A DNA stretch of 64,000 bases, from positions 124,001-188,000 of the forward strand of contig PEDN01001359.1 in assembly GCA_003864495.1 (NCBI GenBank), read 5' to 3'. Made by a program: the position numbers and the translations under genes. Shown piece by piece: positions 48,001-56,383 of the stretch (positions within the stretch are counted from its first letter, which is position 1; each line of letters begins with the position of its first letter). Origin of the DNA: Nemopilema nomurai (taxonomy: Eukaryota > Cnidaria > Scyphozoa > Rhizostomeae > Rhizostomatidae). Under the pieces are notes generated by a model. The model searched no databases and had not been told where the DNA came from. It saw nothing but the letters and a program-made list of their open reading frames with translations.

Positions 48001-49622
48001 AAGAAATACGAATACTGTGACGTGCCCATCTGTAAAGGTAGATATTTAATAGTTTTTATTGCTGCTTTTTGGGGAACTACCGTAAACCCTCGAATTGGCC
48101 CCCCCCCTCGAAAAAGCCCCCCTCGATTTGTAGATTTTTGACTCTTGAGGTTGCCTTTGGCATTTTAGTGAATTATTGTGAAAATTTATGTTTCTGTTAA
48201 TAATTTAATCAAATGTTACTTCATACTTAGGTTATTTTTATATTGTGAAAAGAAAGAAATTTCGAAAATTGTCTTTTTATGTGGCATGTATCAGGAAATT
48301 TTATAAGCCCCCCCCTCAAATAAGCCCCCTCGAATAAGCCCCCACCCAAAAATGTCAAGAATAAATAAGACAAATATTATCAATTACAATATTATCATAT
48401 TATCAAGAAGACAAATAAGAATTACCTTACCGAATTGCCGATCTTTGGAGGAATTCACCGAGAGAAGAGTTTAGACGTCTGTGCTTGACTTCTTGTGAAT
48501 TAATAATCTCTCTACTCTACCACCGCAAATTTATATGCCTAAGCTGAAAATACAACTTGCTGACGAAGCGTGTGTTAGTATGATGTAATGATGATGTAAT
48601 TGGATGGAAAAAATCTAGAGCTCGGAAAGAGCGAAGGTGAGTTGGCGTGATGATGCAGCGATGAGAGAATTGTGGAAATGATAAGCGTTAGTTGATTAAG
48701 CAAATAATAAATCACTATAGATACACTTTTAGAACACGGAGCCAGAGAAGAGACGATGTGCCCATTGCGTGTCTTGATTCCAACTAACTGAATTAAATTA
48801 CCGGGCGTATACATATAAAACGAGGGGACATGTTGTTAATTACGTTACTGTGGACACGGAGACAATGGAAGGTGTTAATGACACTGACACAATGGAGGAC
48901 ATAACAACGTTTGACAATGGGCACTATATATGGTGTCAGGTGTGGGATGCGAGATGGAAAATAGGCCTAGGCAGGGTCACTACACACTGTACATCTGCTT
49001 TTAATTTATTTTGGACGGCAAGAGGTGCCCGTTGAGAGTTGGTTCTGTGTTCGATATCGCTTGAGTGGCTTTAACATGCGAAGTATGAATGCTAATTAAT
49101 TAAATTTGATAACGTAAGCTCCAACCCCATAAAATTTTTGCGGTACAAAGATTCATAATTGTGAAAGACGCGAGGACCATGACTTTTTCTTACTAAAACC
49201 ATGTATTTGGGTCTCTGTGTGCTAAAATCGTAGTTCCACTGTCTCTCAGCGAAGTCTATCAAAATGGGAAATAAACAGAGGGTAAAGTGAGACGATGACA
49301 AAAATGAGGCCGATGACAAAAGTGGTAGACTAATTATAGTTGACAGTATATTTCAAATTGTGCATCGATTACCTTGATAGAGACGAGAGCGTTGTTTTCT
49401 GTAATCAGCTGATCATTAGCAAACATTTTTTATCAATCGCTAAATTGATAAATTGAGTGAACCATTGAATCATCTTTTTCAGCGCAATTCCGCTGCGAAA
49501 GATTTCCGTTGCCAAGCAAGAAATATGTATGCGTTGACTACAAGTATAACAACAATCTTGGGAAGATGGAAATAATGCTGGCTGGAAATATACATGCCCA
49601 GTTTAATGACTACATATTCTAA
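44610..49622 (+). CDS. Frizzled-CRD plus kringle protein (ROR-ectodomain-like)
   Basis: Secreted or membrane protein built from three exons I can see: 44610-45000, 47789-48037 and 49483-49622, with GT-AG sites and matching phases. Exon 1 begins with a plausible signal peptide (hydrophobic residues 2-17), then a Frizzled cysteine-rich domain: FCQGLGYTM, DCYFKALKLL, GCSELARLFTC, PPCQSLCRRAEQQC. Exon 2 is a complete kringle with EDYRGTLNKTSSGIPCQAWG, NYCRNPNGDPNGPWCYT and CDVPIC. Exon 3 adds two cysteines and reaches TAA at 49620. This sums to 259 residues. Among known animal proteins, Fz then kringle is the order in ROR receptor kinases, which bind Wnt through the CRD. No Ig domain, TM helix or kinase exon was found. 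The gene may continue by splicing at a GT inside exon 3, or may encode a short secreted form. Binding partners are inference. Confidence 0.75.
45349..45441. repeat. 30-bp-arm inverted repeat
   Basis: Arms at 45349-45378 and 45412-45441 are reverse complements with one mismatch, built around CGTTCCGTTCCGTTA. The 33-bp loop is itself partly self-complementary (CACTTT and AAAGTG). Confidence 0.85.
45906..46075 (+). pseudogene. Harbinger (HARBI1-like) transposase fragment
   Basis: The frame encodes SIETQVAITLSDEGRYRKI then ANAFGVGKSTVSKIIRSVCQ, the N-terminal helix-turn-helix part of PIF/Harbinger transposase nucleases. The region after YIGLP loses the family pattern, and the DDE catalytic domain is absent. 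A dead fragment. Confidence 0.65.
46320..46560. repeat. TTCCGTATTCCGCATTC minisatellite
   Basis: Degenerate tandem array of TTCCGTATTCCGCATTC alternating with AATTTTCCATATAA, with a compound period of about 30 bp. It lies in intron 1 of the Fz-kringle gene, directly after the Harbinger remnant. Confidence 0.75.
46640..46815. repeat. C-run repeat related to the CCGTAAA element
   Basis: Contains several AAGCCCCCCTC, AACGCCCCCTCGAATAG and AAGCACCCCCTC units that resemble the inner arms of the element at 47051-47398. It is probably a diverged or rearranged relative. Confidence 0.4.
47051..47398. mobile_element. TIR element, CCGTAAATCCTCGAATT family, copy 1
   Basis: About 350 bp. The left end is CCGTAAATCCTCGAATT and the right end its reverse complement AATT/AATTCGAGGATTTACGG, with one mismatch over about 24 bases. 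Inner arms are arrays of GAATAAGCCCCCC. No coding capacity: a MITE. It is in intron 1 of the Fz-kringle gene. Confidence 0.8.
47789..48037 (+). CDS. Fz-kringle gene exon 2: kringle domain
   Basis: All six kringle cysteines are in one exon. The acceptor is TTGCCTTTTAG and the donor GTAGAT. The motif NGDPNGPWCYT is the family signature. A TIR element of the CCGTAAA family begins about 40 bases into the following intron. Confidence 0.9.
48079..48350. mobile_element. TIR element, CCGTAAA family, copy 2 (right end lost)
   Basis: Starts CCGTAAACCCTCGAATT and shares the TTTTTGACT, GAGGTTGCCTTTGGCATTTT and AATTTTATAAGCCCCCC blocks with copy 1, but lacks the right terminal repeat. It lies in intron 2 of the Fz-kringle gene, about 40 bases after the kringle exon. 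Confidence 0.75.
48351..49482. other. Intron 2 of the Fz-kringle gene, distal part
   Basis: No exon recognised. The block 48570-48750 shares GGCTCCGTGTTCT-type sequence in inverted orientation with 50200-50245, suggesting scattered pieces of one older element. Confidence 0.35.
49483..49622 (+). CDS. Fz-kringle gene exon 3, terminal or partial
   Basis: The acceptor CTTTTTCAG at 49474-49482 gives a phase match (G|CG). The frame FRCERFPLPSKKYVCVDY continues to TAA. Possible internal donors are GTATGC and GTATAA; if one is used, the stop is not the real terminus. No family was recognised for this segment. Confidence 0.5.
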
Positions 49623-50580
49623 CATGTAATCCTTTTAAGCTAAGCAATTGTGCATTTGCTTTTCGTGTATTGTGCAAAATTGGACATTATTTTTTAACAA
49701 TTATCCTGGACATTATTCAGATCAACAGTTTTTTCTCAGTTGTTTGTGCCTGTGAGATGAGATCTTGTTGTTAAAATCGCTAGATAATAGATTCTGTTAC
49801 ATTATATTATTAGCCAAAGTAAAAGTGCTCAGAAGAGTGAAAAAATCCACTTTGCTCCCCCCCCCCAATTTCAGCCCTCTTGACCCCTCCCCATCTTTAC
49901 ATTGTTTCTTTCATCAACAGTACATCGTATATCCTATCTCAATAGCATCCCTCAACAGCAAAAAATGGCTTCGATCTATTGTACATGTAGTGACACCTTT
50001 GTCTACTTTCCATTGTCACACCATGTCATGCTGACACATCTTTTCTCGCTCCTCAGCCTAGACTGTTCTATCCTCATTACATCATCATTTCATCATCCTC
50101 TCTCATCCCTCGTCAGCAAATTTATTCTTGGAGCATCGGTATAAATTATGATTGTATAGTTGAGTTAAGTCAGTCAGAAACAGAGCTACAGAAAACAACA
50201 GACAACGCGTCGTCTCTCTCTCTCTCGGCCTGGCTCCGTGTTCTCTGCACGTTAAATAAGACAACTTTGGCTCGGATCGTCCATAGAGGTTGAGCAACGC
50301 AGTTGGTAGAAACCCATCTCAACTCGTTTCTACACATATAGCTTTCGGTTTCTCCTGAGGTGTGTCCATATGGCGCTTCGATATTTCATTTGGCCTAAAG
50401 CAAAACTGCTTTGCGGTGGACAGCTATGAAAAGTGCTTCCACGTTTCCAACAATTGTGGTCCAAGTCTCTCATTATCGCAAATTTCGGTCTGTATTTTTT
50501 CTAAACATCACCAATCCAAGGCAATTTGAGATAAACAGGGCACTTTTCAGGGCACTTTTCGCTAAAATTTGAAAATCAGA
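49623..50580. other. Sequence between the Fz-kringle gene and the Penelope remnant
   Basis: No gene seen. It includes C-runs at about 49856-49867, CATCATC-rich sequence at 50080-50110 and a CT microsatellite at 50211-50226. Confidence 0.4.
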
Positions 50581-50589
50581 TAAAAAAGG

Positions 50590-51200
50590 CCATCAATTTC
50601 TGCTATTCAGCTGTGAATCCTCGTGTGGTCTACAGTGCTAAGAACATGTTTCCCTCCACCCAAAAGGATTGCGTTCCTGCCCACAATAAAAGTTTAGTCG
50701 TTTATGAATTTTGTTGCCGATGTGAAGCTCGGTATGTAGGACGCACCACTCAAAGATTGGAGGATAGAATAAAGCAGCATGTTCCCACGAGCATAAGGAC
50801 CAAAACGTCTGCAGAAAGAGAGCAGCCGCGTCGAAATTGCAAAAGACGCAATGCCCAAATTAATTGCGATTCGGCTATAGGACAACATCTTTTAGAGAAT
50901 CCAGATTGCGCCAAAACATACAGTGACGACAATTTTCGTATAATTGGGCAAGCTAGGTCGTCTTTCCAGCTAGGTGTTTTGGAGTCTGTCTATATTTCAA
51001 TGGAAAATCCCATTCTTTGTAGACAGAAAGAGTTCGTCTTTTCCCTTGGGCTCTTCTAAAGTGAGGTGTTAAGTAACGCAGATTGGTCAATTATAACCAA
51101 TCACGCGCTCTGCTTATCACCCTCTAGTGTTTTCGATCCGCATCTGGCTATTTATTCGGTCAGTTTTTGGTTATCTTCCGACGTTTGCATACTCTGAGGA
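50590..51200 (+). mobile_element. Penelope-like retroelement, 3' fragment with GIY-YIG endonuclease
   Basis: A 148-codon frame (ORF 50613-51059) encodes VVYEFCCRCEARYVGRTTQR then LEDRIKQH, the GIY-YIG endonuclease that closes Penelope-like elements, preceded by the KD.VP linker typical of them. The reverse transcriptase upstream is missing, so the copy is 5'-truncated. The frame itself is unbroken. The 3' sequence (CTCTGAGGAGTGTCGGACGA) fits the untranslated tail of such elements; the end is approximate. Confidence 0.75.
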
Positions 51201-51817
51201 GTGTCGGACGAAAAAAGTACTTTTAAGTATGCAAAAATAGTTCCGCTTTTTCTAGCAATTGTGATATTTCTGTTTGGCCTCCATTTTTGTGTTTAGTTGT
51301 GAAATTCTTCGAGGCTTTTTAGCCAAAGCTTCTGACAAATTTTGAGGTTCTTTGCGGAATTAACTATAAAAGGCTATCTTCCTTTTCATCGTGCGTCGCC
51401 ATCTGAGCTTTAAACCGCCTTAGACACAGATTCCAAATAGCATTAATATATATGATACATAAATCTTAACTAAAATCACTTTAAGCTTTAACCTTTTCTC
51501 TTCCTATGCATGACCCGATTGTTAACGGTAGATTACTTGGCATACAAAGTCAGGGGTCGTGAGTTCAAGTCTCTCTCAGGACGGTTATTTTTCCGCACTC
51601 TCTATGATTCTTAGTTATAAATGAGTTATAACGATATAACAAACATATAATCGATGAAAAGAATAAGCTGTTCAGCTGTTCGAAATTAGAAAGACGTAAA
51701 CGAGGCTGTATAATGAGGGCGACTTACCCTTTTCATCTGCTCAGCTCGCAGTATTTGGGTATTTGGGTATTCCTTGATTTTTGGGTGATTTATCTACATG
51801 TCCATTGCGTTTGATTA
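51201..51817. other. Inter-element DNA with a tRNA-like patch
   Basis: No gene. At about 51525-51575, GGTAGATTACTTGG and GAGTTCAAGTCTC resemble A and B boxes of RNA polymerase III, as in a tRNA-derived SINE. The match is partial. Confidence 0.3.
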
Positions 51818-52215
51818 CACGTATTTTTATAAGGAACCACTTTATAAGGAAACTACATGTAGGAGGCCGAAATATTTAAAGAACTTATACTACTAAAAAC
51901 GAAATCCCTAAGGAACTTTCCGATTTGAAAATTTTTTTATACCTGCAAGCATGGAGAACTAAAAAGCCGGTTCCATTCATTTGCAGCCAATACTCGCATA
52001 GATTGTTTGCTATTCGTGTGTCAAGTGCTTTATTGAGTAGTTTCCGCATATTCTATCTCGCCCCTCTCTCTATTAAGTTTTTAGGCTTATTGATGTGCAA
52101 TGAAAATTAAGGAACTTTTAAGGAACTTTTGGTACTGAAATCTGATGTTTTGAGGTCTACGAATAAGGAACTTTTGGAACTAGGCCTTGAGGTAGGTTCC
52201 TTATAAAAAAGCGTG
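51818..52215 (-). mobile_element. TA-flanked MITE, copy B (inverted)
   Basis: About 398 bp, in the orientation opposite to copies A and C. Its termini (CACGTATTTTTATAAGGAACC and its counterpart ending AAAAAAGCGTG) are flanked by TA on both sides. All internal blocks align with copies A and C. Confidence 0.88.
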
Positions 52216-53639
52216 TATTACTTTATATCAAAAGGGTGCTCATTCAACAGAAAAGGCATTTATTAATTATTGCTCATACCATGTAAGAGAAAAAATATAT
52301 TCTCAATGTTTACCTGCTCTTCTTCTGTGGAAGATTAATATCAACGTATGACACACTCGATGAAACGAAAAACAGGACCCTTAAAGGATCAATGCTTCAT
52401 TCCTCTTCATTTACGGTATGTCAACTTCACTCATTATTGTCAGCGGAACACGTGCAGCTGTGTGTTATGTAACCAAAATTGTTGTTCGCTAGCGGAGCAT
52501 AGCGGACAAATCTTGATTGGTGTGTTGCCTGCAGGGGCGTAAATATTGGGGGGGGGGGGGGGGTGTGAGGTGGATCATTTTCCGCTTCGTCAAACAGCTT
52601 TGCCCGAAAAAAGGTGATGCTTTGCTTGACGAAAGGTGACGTTTTCCCCAACAAAAGGTGCTGTTTTTCCCAACAAAAGGTTTTTATTCTCCTAAAAGGT
52701 TCTGTTTTCAGCAAATTTGTTTTCTTCTATTTCATGCCGTTTTGTTGTTCACGTACCGTTATATTTAAGTTCCTTCTTCGTCAAAATATTGAGTGAATCA
52801 ATATTTAGCCTATTAGCTAACCACTCTTGAAAACTAGCGTCGGTTTTCTGCGATCCATTAATACGTTTTTTATCATGATTTTGATTGAGTCCAGCACCAG
52901 CATCAGTGGCCTAGCCATCCTGGATGCCACGACTTTGAGACAGTGGCGTAGCGTCAAGGGAAGCTGGTAATGCGCCGCATGCCCTGCAAAATCTGACCAA
53001 AAATACTTTTAAAAACGCCTTTTTGAAAAAGAAAACAGTTTTTATTGCTTAAACAGCTGCTTTGACAATGAATTAAGATTTGCACTGTCGCACCCTTGAT
53101 CCACCCATCGGAGTTCAATGGATCCACCTAGGCTTTCACCTTGAAAGAAATTTACTAATCTTCTTATCCCTGTTACTAAAGATCTCTTTGTTTTGGACTG
53201 ACTTTGGCTAGCAACCTTTGTCTACAGCACTGCTCATTTCCGGGAATGCGGAATTCTTACCGCATTCCCTGATATAAAACAATTGTTTTTCCCTCTTTAA
53301 ATGTAAAATTTTGCAAAAAAATAGGCTAGAATGTTGCATTAACGAATAATTTATCATGCTAACGAGAGACTGCTCCAAATTTTTACTCACAGCGTTGAGG
53401 ACAGAGCTTTGAAAGGGAAGCAACTGACCTTGAACATAGTCGTGTCATGTTGTTGTAAAAAGGTTGTCATGTTTTATTATATAATTTTCATTTCGAAGTG
53501 TGTTGTAGATTGACATATGAACAGCAAGGCCTTGACTTATGGTTCAAAGATCAATAGAAAAACGAAACAAAAATACATAAAAATATCAGAAAATTACAAA
53601 TACAACAAATTTCATAACGGTTTTAAAACATGGAAGGGA
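52216..53639. other. Repeat-derived spacer
   Basis: No gene. It contains a piece (52445-52500) related to the 53.65-53.87 kb tandem repeat (ACGTG-AGCTG, TGTTATGTAACCAAAATTG, TTCGCTAGCGG), a poly-G run at about 52547-52562, and a degenerate AAAAGGTG.TGTTTT.CCC tandem at 52605-52710. Confidence 0.45.
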
Positions 53640-53875
53640 TCTCGCCAACAGAGCACGTGTAGCTGAGTGTTATGTAACCAAAATTTGCCTGGAGAATTCC
53701 CAAGAAGGGGATCTGAGTGCTATATAACCAAAATTTGCCTGGAGAATCCCCAAGAAGGGGATCTGAGTGTTATATAACCAAAATTTGCCTGGAGAATTCC
53801 CAAGAAGGGGATCTCGCCGACAGAGCGCGTGTAGCTGAGTGTTATGTAACCAAAATTGTGTTCGCTAGCGGTGAA
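53640..53875 (+). repeat. 53-bp tandem repeat, about three copies
   Basis: Unit runs from TGTTATATAACCAAAATTTG through TGGAGAATTCCCAAGAAGG to GGATCT. The first and last units carry flanking sequence (GAGCACGTGTAGCTGAG) that also occurs at 52445, so the tandem grew inside a dispersed element. Confidence 0.8.
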
Positions 53876-53894
53876 AGTGGGAGGGGGGTCGGTT

Positions 53895-53970
53895 GATAAA
53901 GGCACTGGCTTTGACTCGTGGGTCTAAGATTCGAGTCCCTGGCATGGCCACATTTTCACCCAGGGTGAGG
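53895..53970 (+). repeat. tRNA-derived SINE-like head
   Basis: GATTCGAGTCCC at 53929-53940 fits the RNA polymerase III B box (GGTTCGANTCC), and GGCACTGGCTTTGACTCG just upstream is a loose A box. There is no intact cloverleaf, so it is a tRNA-derived element rather than a tRNA gene. Confidence 0.35.
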
Positions 53971-54996
53971 AAAGTCTCAGAGCCGGCGAAACCAGAGCCC
54001 CCCCATTCCACTTTTTACTAAAGGAAAATATTTTCAAGGCTATGTAGAAAGTTTATGAGTAGAAAGAAAGGACGTCTATATTTTGTAATCAATTTTGATA
54101 AGTAGGACCCTGACTTTGATTTGATGATTTTATTACCAAAATATTTAAGGGTGGCTGCCTTTATAAAGTCCGTTAATAATCTTCACATTTTTGCCCCCTC
54201 CCCACTTTCGAATGCAAATCACCGGCCCTGTAATTCTAGGCATATGGAATCACGAGGTGTGGTCACATCGAGAGGAAGGACCAGGACACTGCTCGATAAA
54301 CATAAAGCTTCTCAGTGTGCTAAAACTACCTTCGGAAGCAAGGTAGAAACAAATACAGAAAGCTGATACAATTTGCTATATTTTGGAAAAACGACACTTC
54401 ATGGAGTTGGTTTAAACAGCCTTCGTAGACGTTGTTTTTCCCGGGGAACAACAAGCTTTTGTGTTTGGGCTTCCAGCCAGCCTTTGCAATGATTTATGGT
54501 TATTATGGCACAAATACCGCAAAATATTTTAAGCCCATTTTTTTTTCAAGCACAGTCCTGAAAAGGCAACAGATTAATTTCTTAACCAATGTCCAGTTAA
54601 TCACAGCCTGGAATCCTCTATATTGCGTGCCCGCATCAGACCAAACCACATTTTTGTTGGTCATGTGCTTTATCATTCAATCAAACATGTTTACCTATTA
54701 TGGAAGTTTACCGATTATGTTTGCGTGATGTATTTAGTTATTATGCAAACAGAAAGAACTCTTTTGCCGAAGTCTTTTCATTAACATTCTTAAATCACTT
54801 ATTGACGATATTGAATCAATTCAACTGAAAGCTTGTCAGGCAAACGCGAAATTCCAAACCGCAGATGTCTGCTTCTAGCATGAAAACATTTGCTCCTCAG
54901 CTCGTATTCCGAACTCTCTGTTCTGTAAACAGTGATGCTTTTCGCTGCTACAGGCCAGCCGCCATTTATCCACGCCTACCTAGCTTTCACGGCATA
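53971..54996. other. Spacer without recognised features
   Basis: Open frames reach only 98 codons and match nothing I recognise. No tandem structure. Confidence 0.4.
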
Positions 54997-55396
54997 CACG
55001 CTTTTTTATAAGCAACCTACCTCAAGGCCTAGTTCCAAAAGTTCCTTATTCGTAGATCTCAAATCGTCAGATTTTAGTACTAAAAAGTTCCTTAAAAGTT
55101 CCTTAATTTTCACTGCACGTCAATAAGCCTTAACACTTAATAGAGAGAGGGGCGAGATAGAATGTGCGGAAACTACTCAATAAAGCATATGACACACGAA
55201 TAGCAAACAATCTATGCGAGTATTGGCTGCCAATGAATGGAACCGGCTTTTTAGTTCTTGATGCTTGCAGTTATAAAAGATTTTTAAAATCGAAAAGTTC
55301 CTTAATGATTTCGTTTTTAGTAGTATAAGTTCTTTAAATATTTCGGCCTTCTAAATGTAGATTCCTTATAAAGTGGTTCCTCATAAAAAAAGCGTG
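54997..55396 (+). mobile_element. TA-flanked MITE, copy C
   Basis: About 400 bp and the best-preserved copy, with termini CACGCTTTTTTATAAG and CATAAAAAAAGCGTG, each flanked by TA. The TA target duplication is compatible with a Tc1/mariner-type or similar transposase acting in trans. No open frame of note. Confidence 0.9.
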
Positions 55397-55759
55397 TAGT
55401 GCCACTCGGTGCCAATTCACTTCATTATACGCTGCATACTTTTTAGGCCACACCGATGATTTACAGAGTCCAGCAAAGTTAAACTCTCTCCAGACAAAAA
55501 CCTTCCTCACAGAACAATGGAAAGTGGGCGTGGTATGTCGCATGGGCTTCTATTGTTTTTCGAGAACCTTTCTCCGATCAGTGACCATGCGACCGTAATA
55601 TTTTCCTGACTCTGATGATTTGCCTGGCATAATCAAATGAAATGCATTGTGGGATAGTGATGTTTGGTTGACTGCGTATTTTTAGGCCGTGTCCAGCGTC
55701 TCTGGGTCTCAGGAAATGCATCGTGGTATATCTTGATAATTTCAATGACATTTGATTAA

Positions 55760-56175
55760 GGCCCCGTTTAGTTTACACTAGAGAAAAAGGAACGGATCCA
55801 AAAGATCCGGATCTTTTAGGTACGATATGGGTACGATACACAAGCGTTTACACGAGATCGGATCCTAAACTATAAGGCGTTTACACGGGAACAGACCAAA
55901 AGCGAATCTCTCTTTTTAAGCATGCGCAATGACAAGGTGATTGTTAATTTTCAGTTTGGTGGTCTCGTTTCACTGCCGTGCCTTTGCGGATCCGTATCCA
56001 CCCGTTAACACGGCGCCGATGAAGGAACGGATCCAAATGGATTCACTCTCTAATCGTGCCCAAAAAGTTACGGATCTCTCCAAGAAAAGATACGGATCCT
56101 ACCGTGCCCGTGTAAACCCAAGGCATATCATAGCCAGTTCGGATACGGATCCATGCGTATCGTGTTAACGGGGCC
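55760..56175. mobile_element. GGCCCCGTT-ended TIR element
   Basis: About 415 bp bounded by GGCCCCGTTTAGTTTACAC and its approximate reverse complement GTGTTAACGGGGCC. The interior holds repeated GGATCC and CGGATC motifs. The termini resemble the left end of the Harbinger remnant at 45274, so the two may be related. It lies less than 250 bases upstream of the Ly6 gene start and could contribute to its promoter. Confidence 0.65.
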
Positions 56176-56383
56176 TATGATAGGGTTCTCAACATTGAGA
56201 GCTTCTGACGCACACTGCATTGTGGGATTTCAGAAAGCACATTTGCACAGCGGCAGAGTATTTGCGCAGCCGCAGCGGCTTTGGGCTACGCAGAGGCCCC
56301 TTCGTATTTGTTTAAGGCTGCAGGCCGTGAACTGAAGCTATCTATTAATGTTGCTCAAAGAGGGAAGGATGACTATAGACAAC

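Noticed and set aside
53927..53940. Functional tRNA gene
   Set aside because: A B-box-like motif is present, but acceptor and anticodon stems do not form; SINE-like remnant preferred.
56348..56383. Longer start for the Ly6 protein
   Set aside because: The upstream ATGs put charged residues before the hydrophobic core; the ATG at 56384 gives a normal signal peptide.
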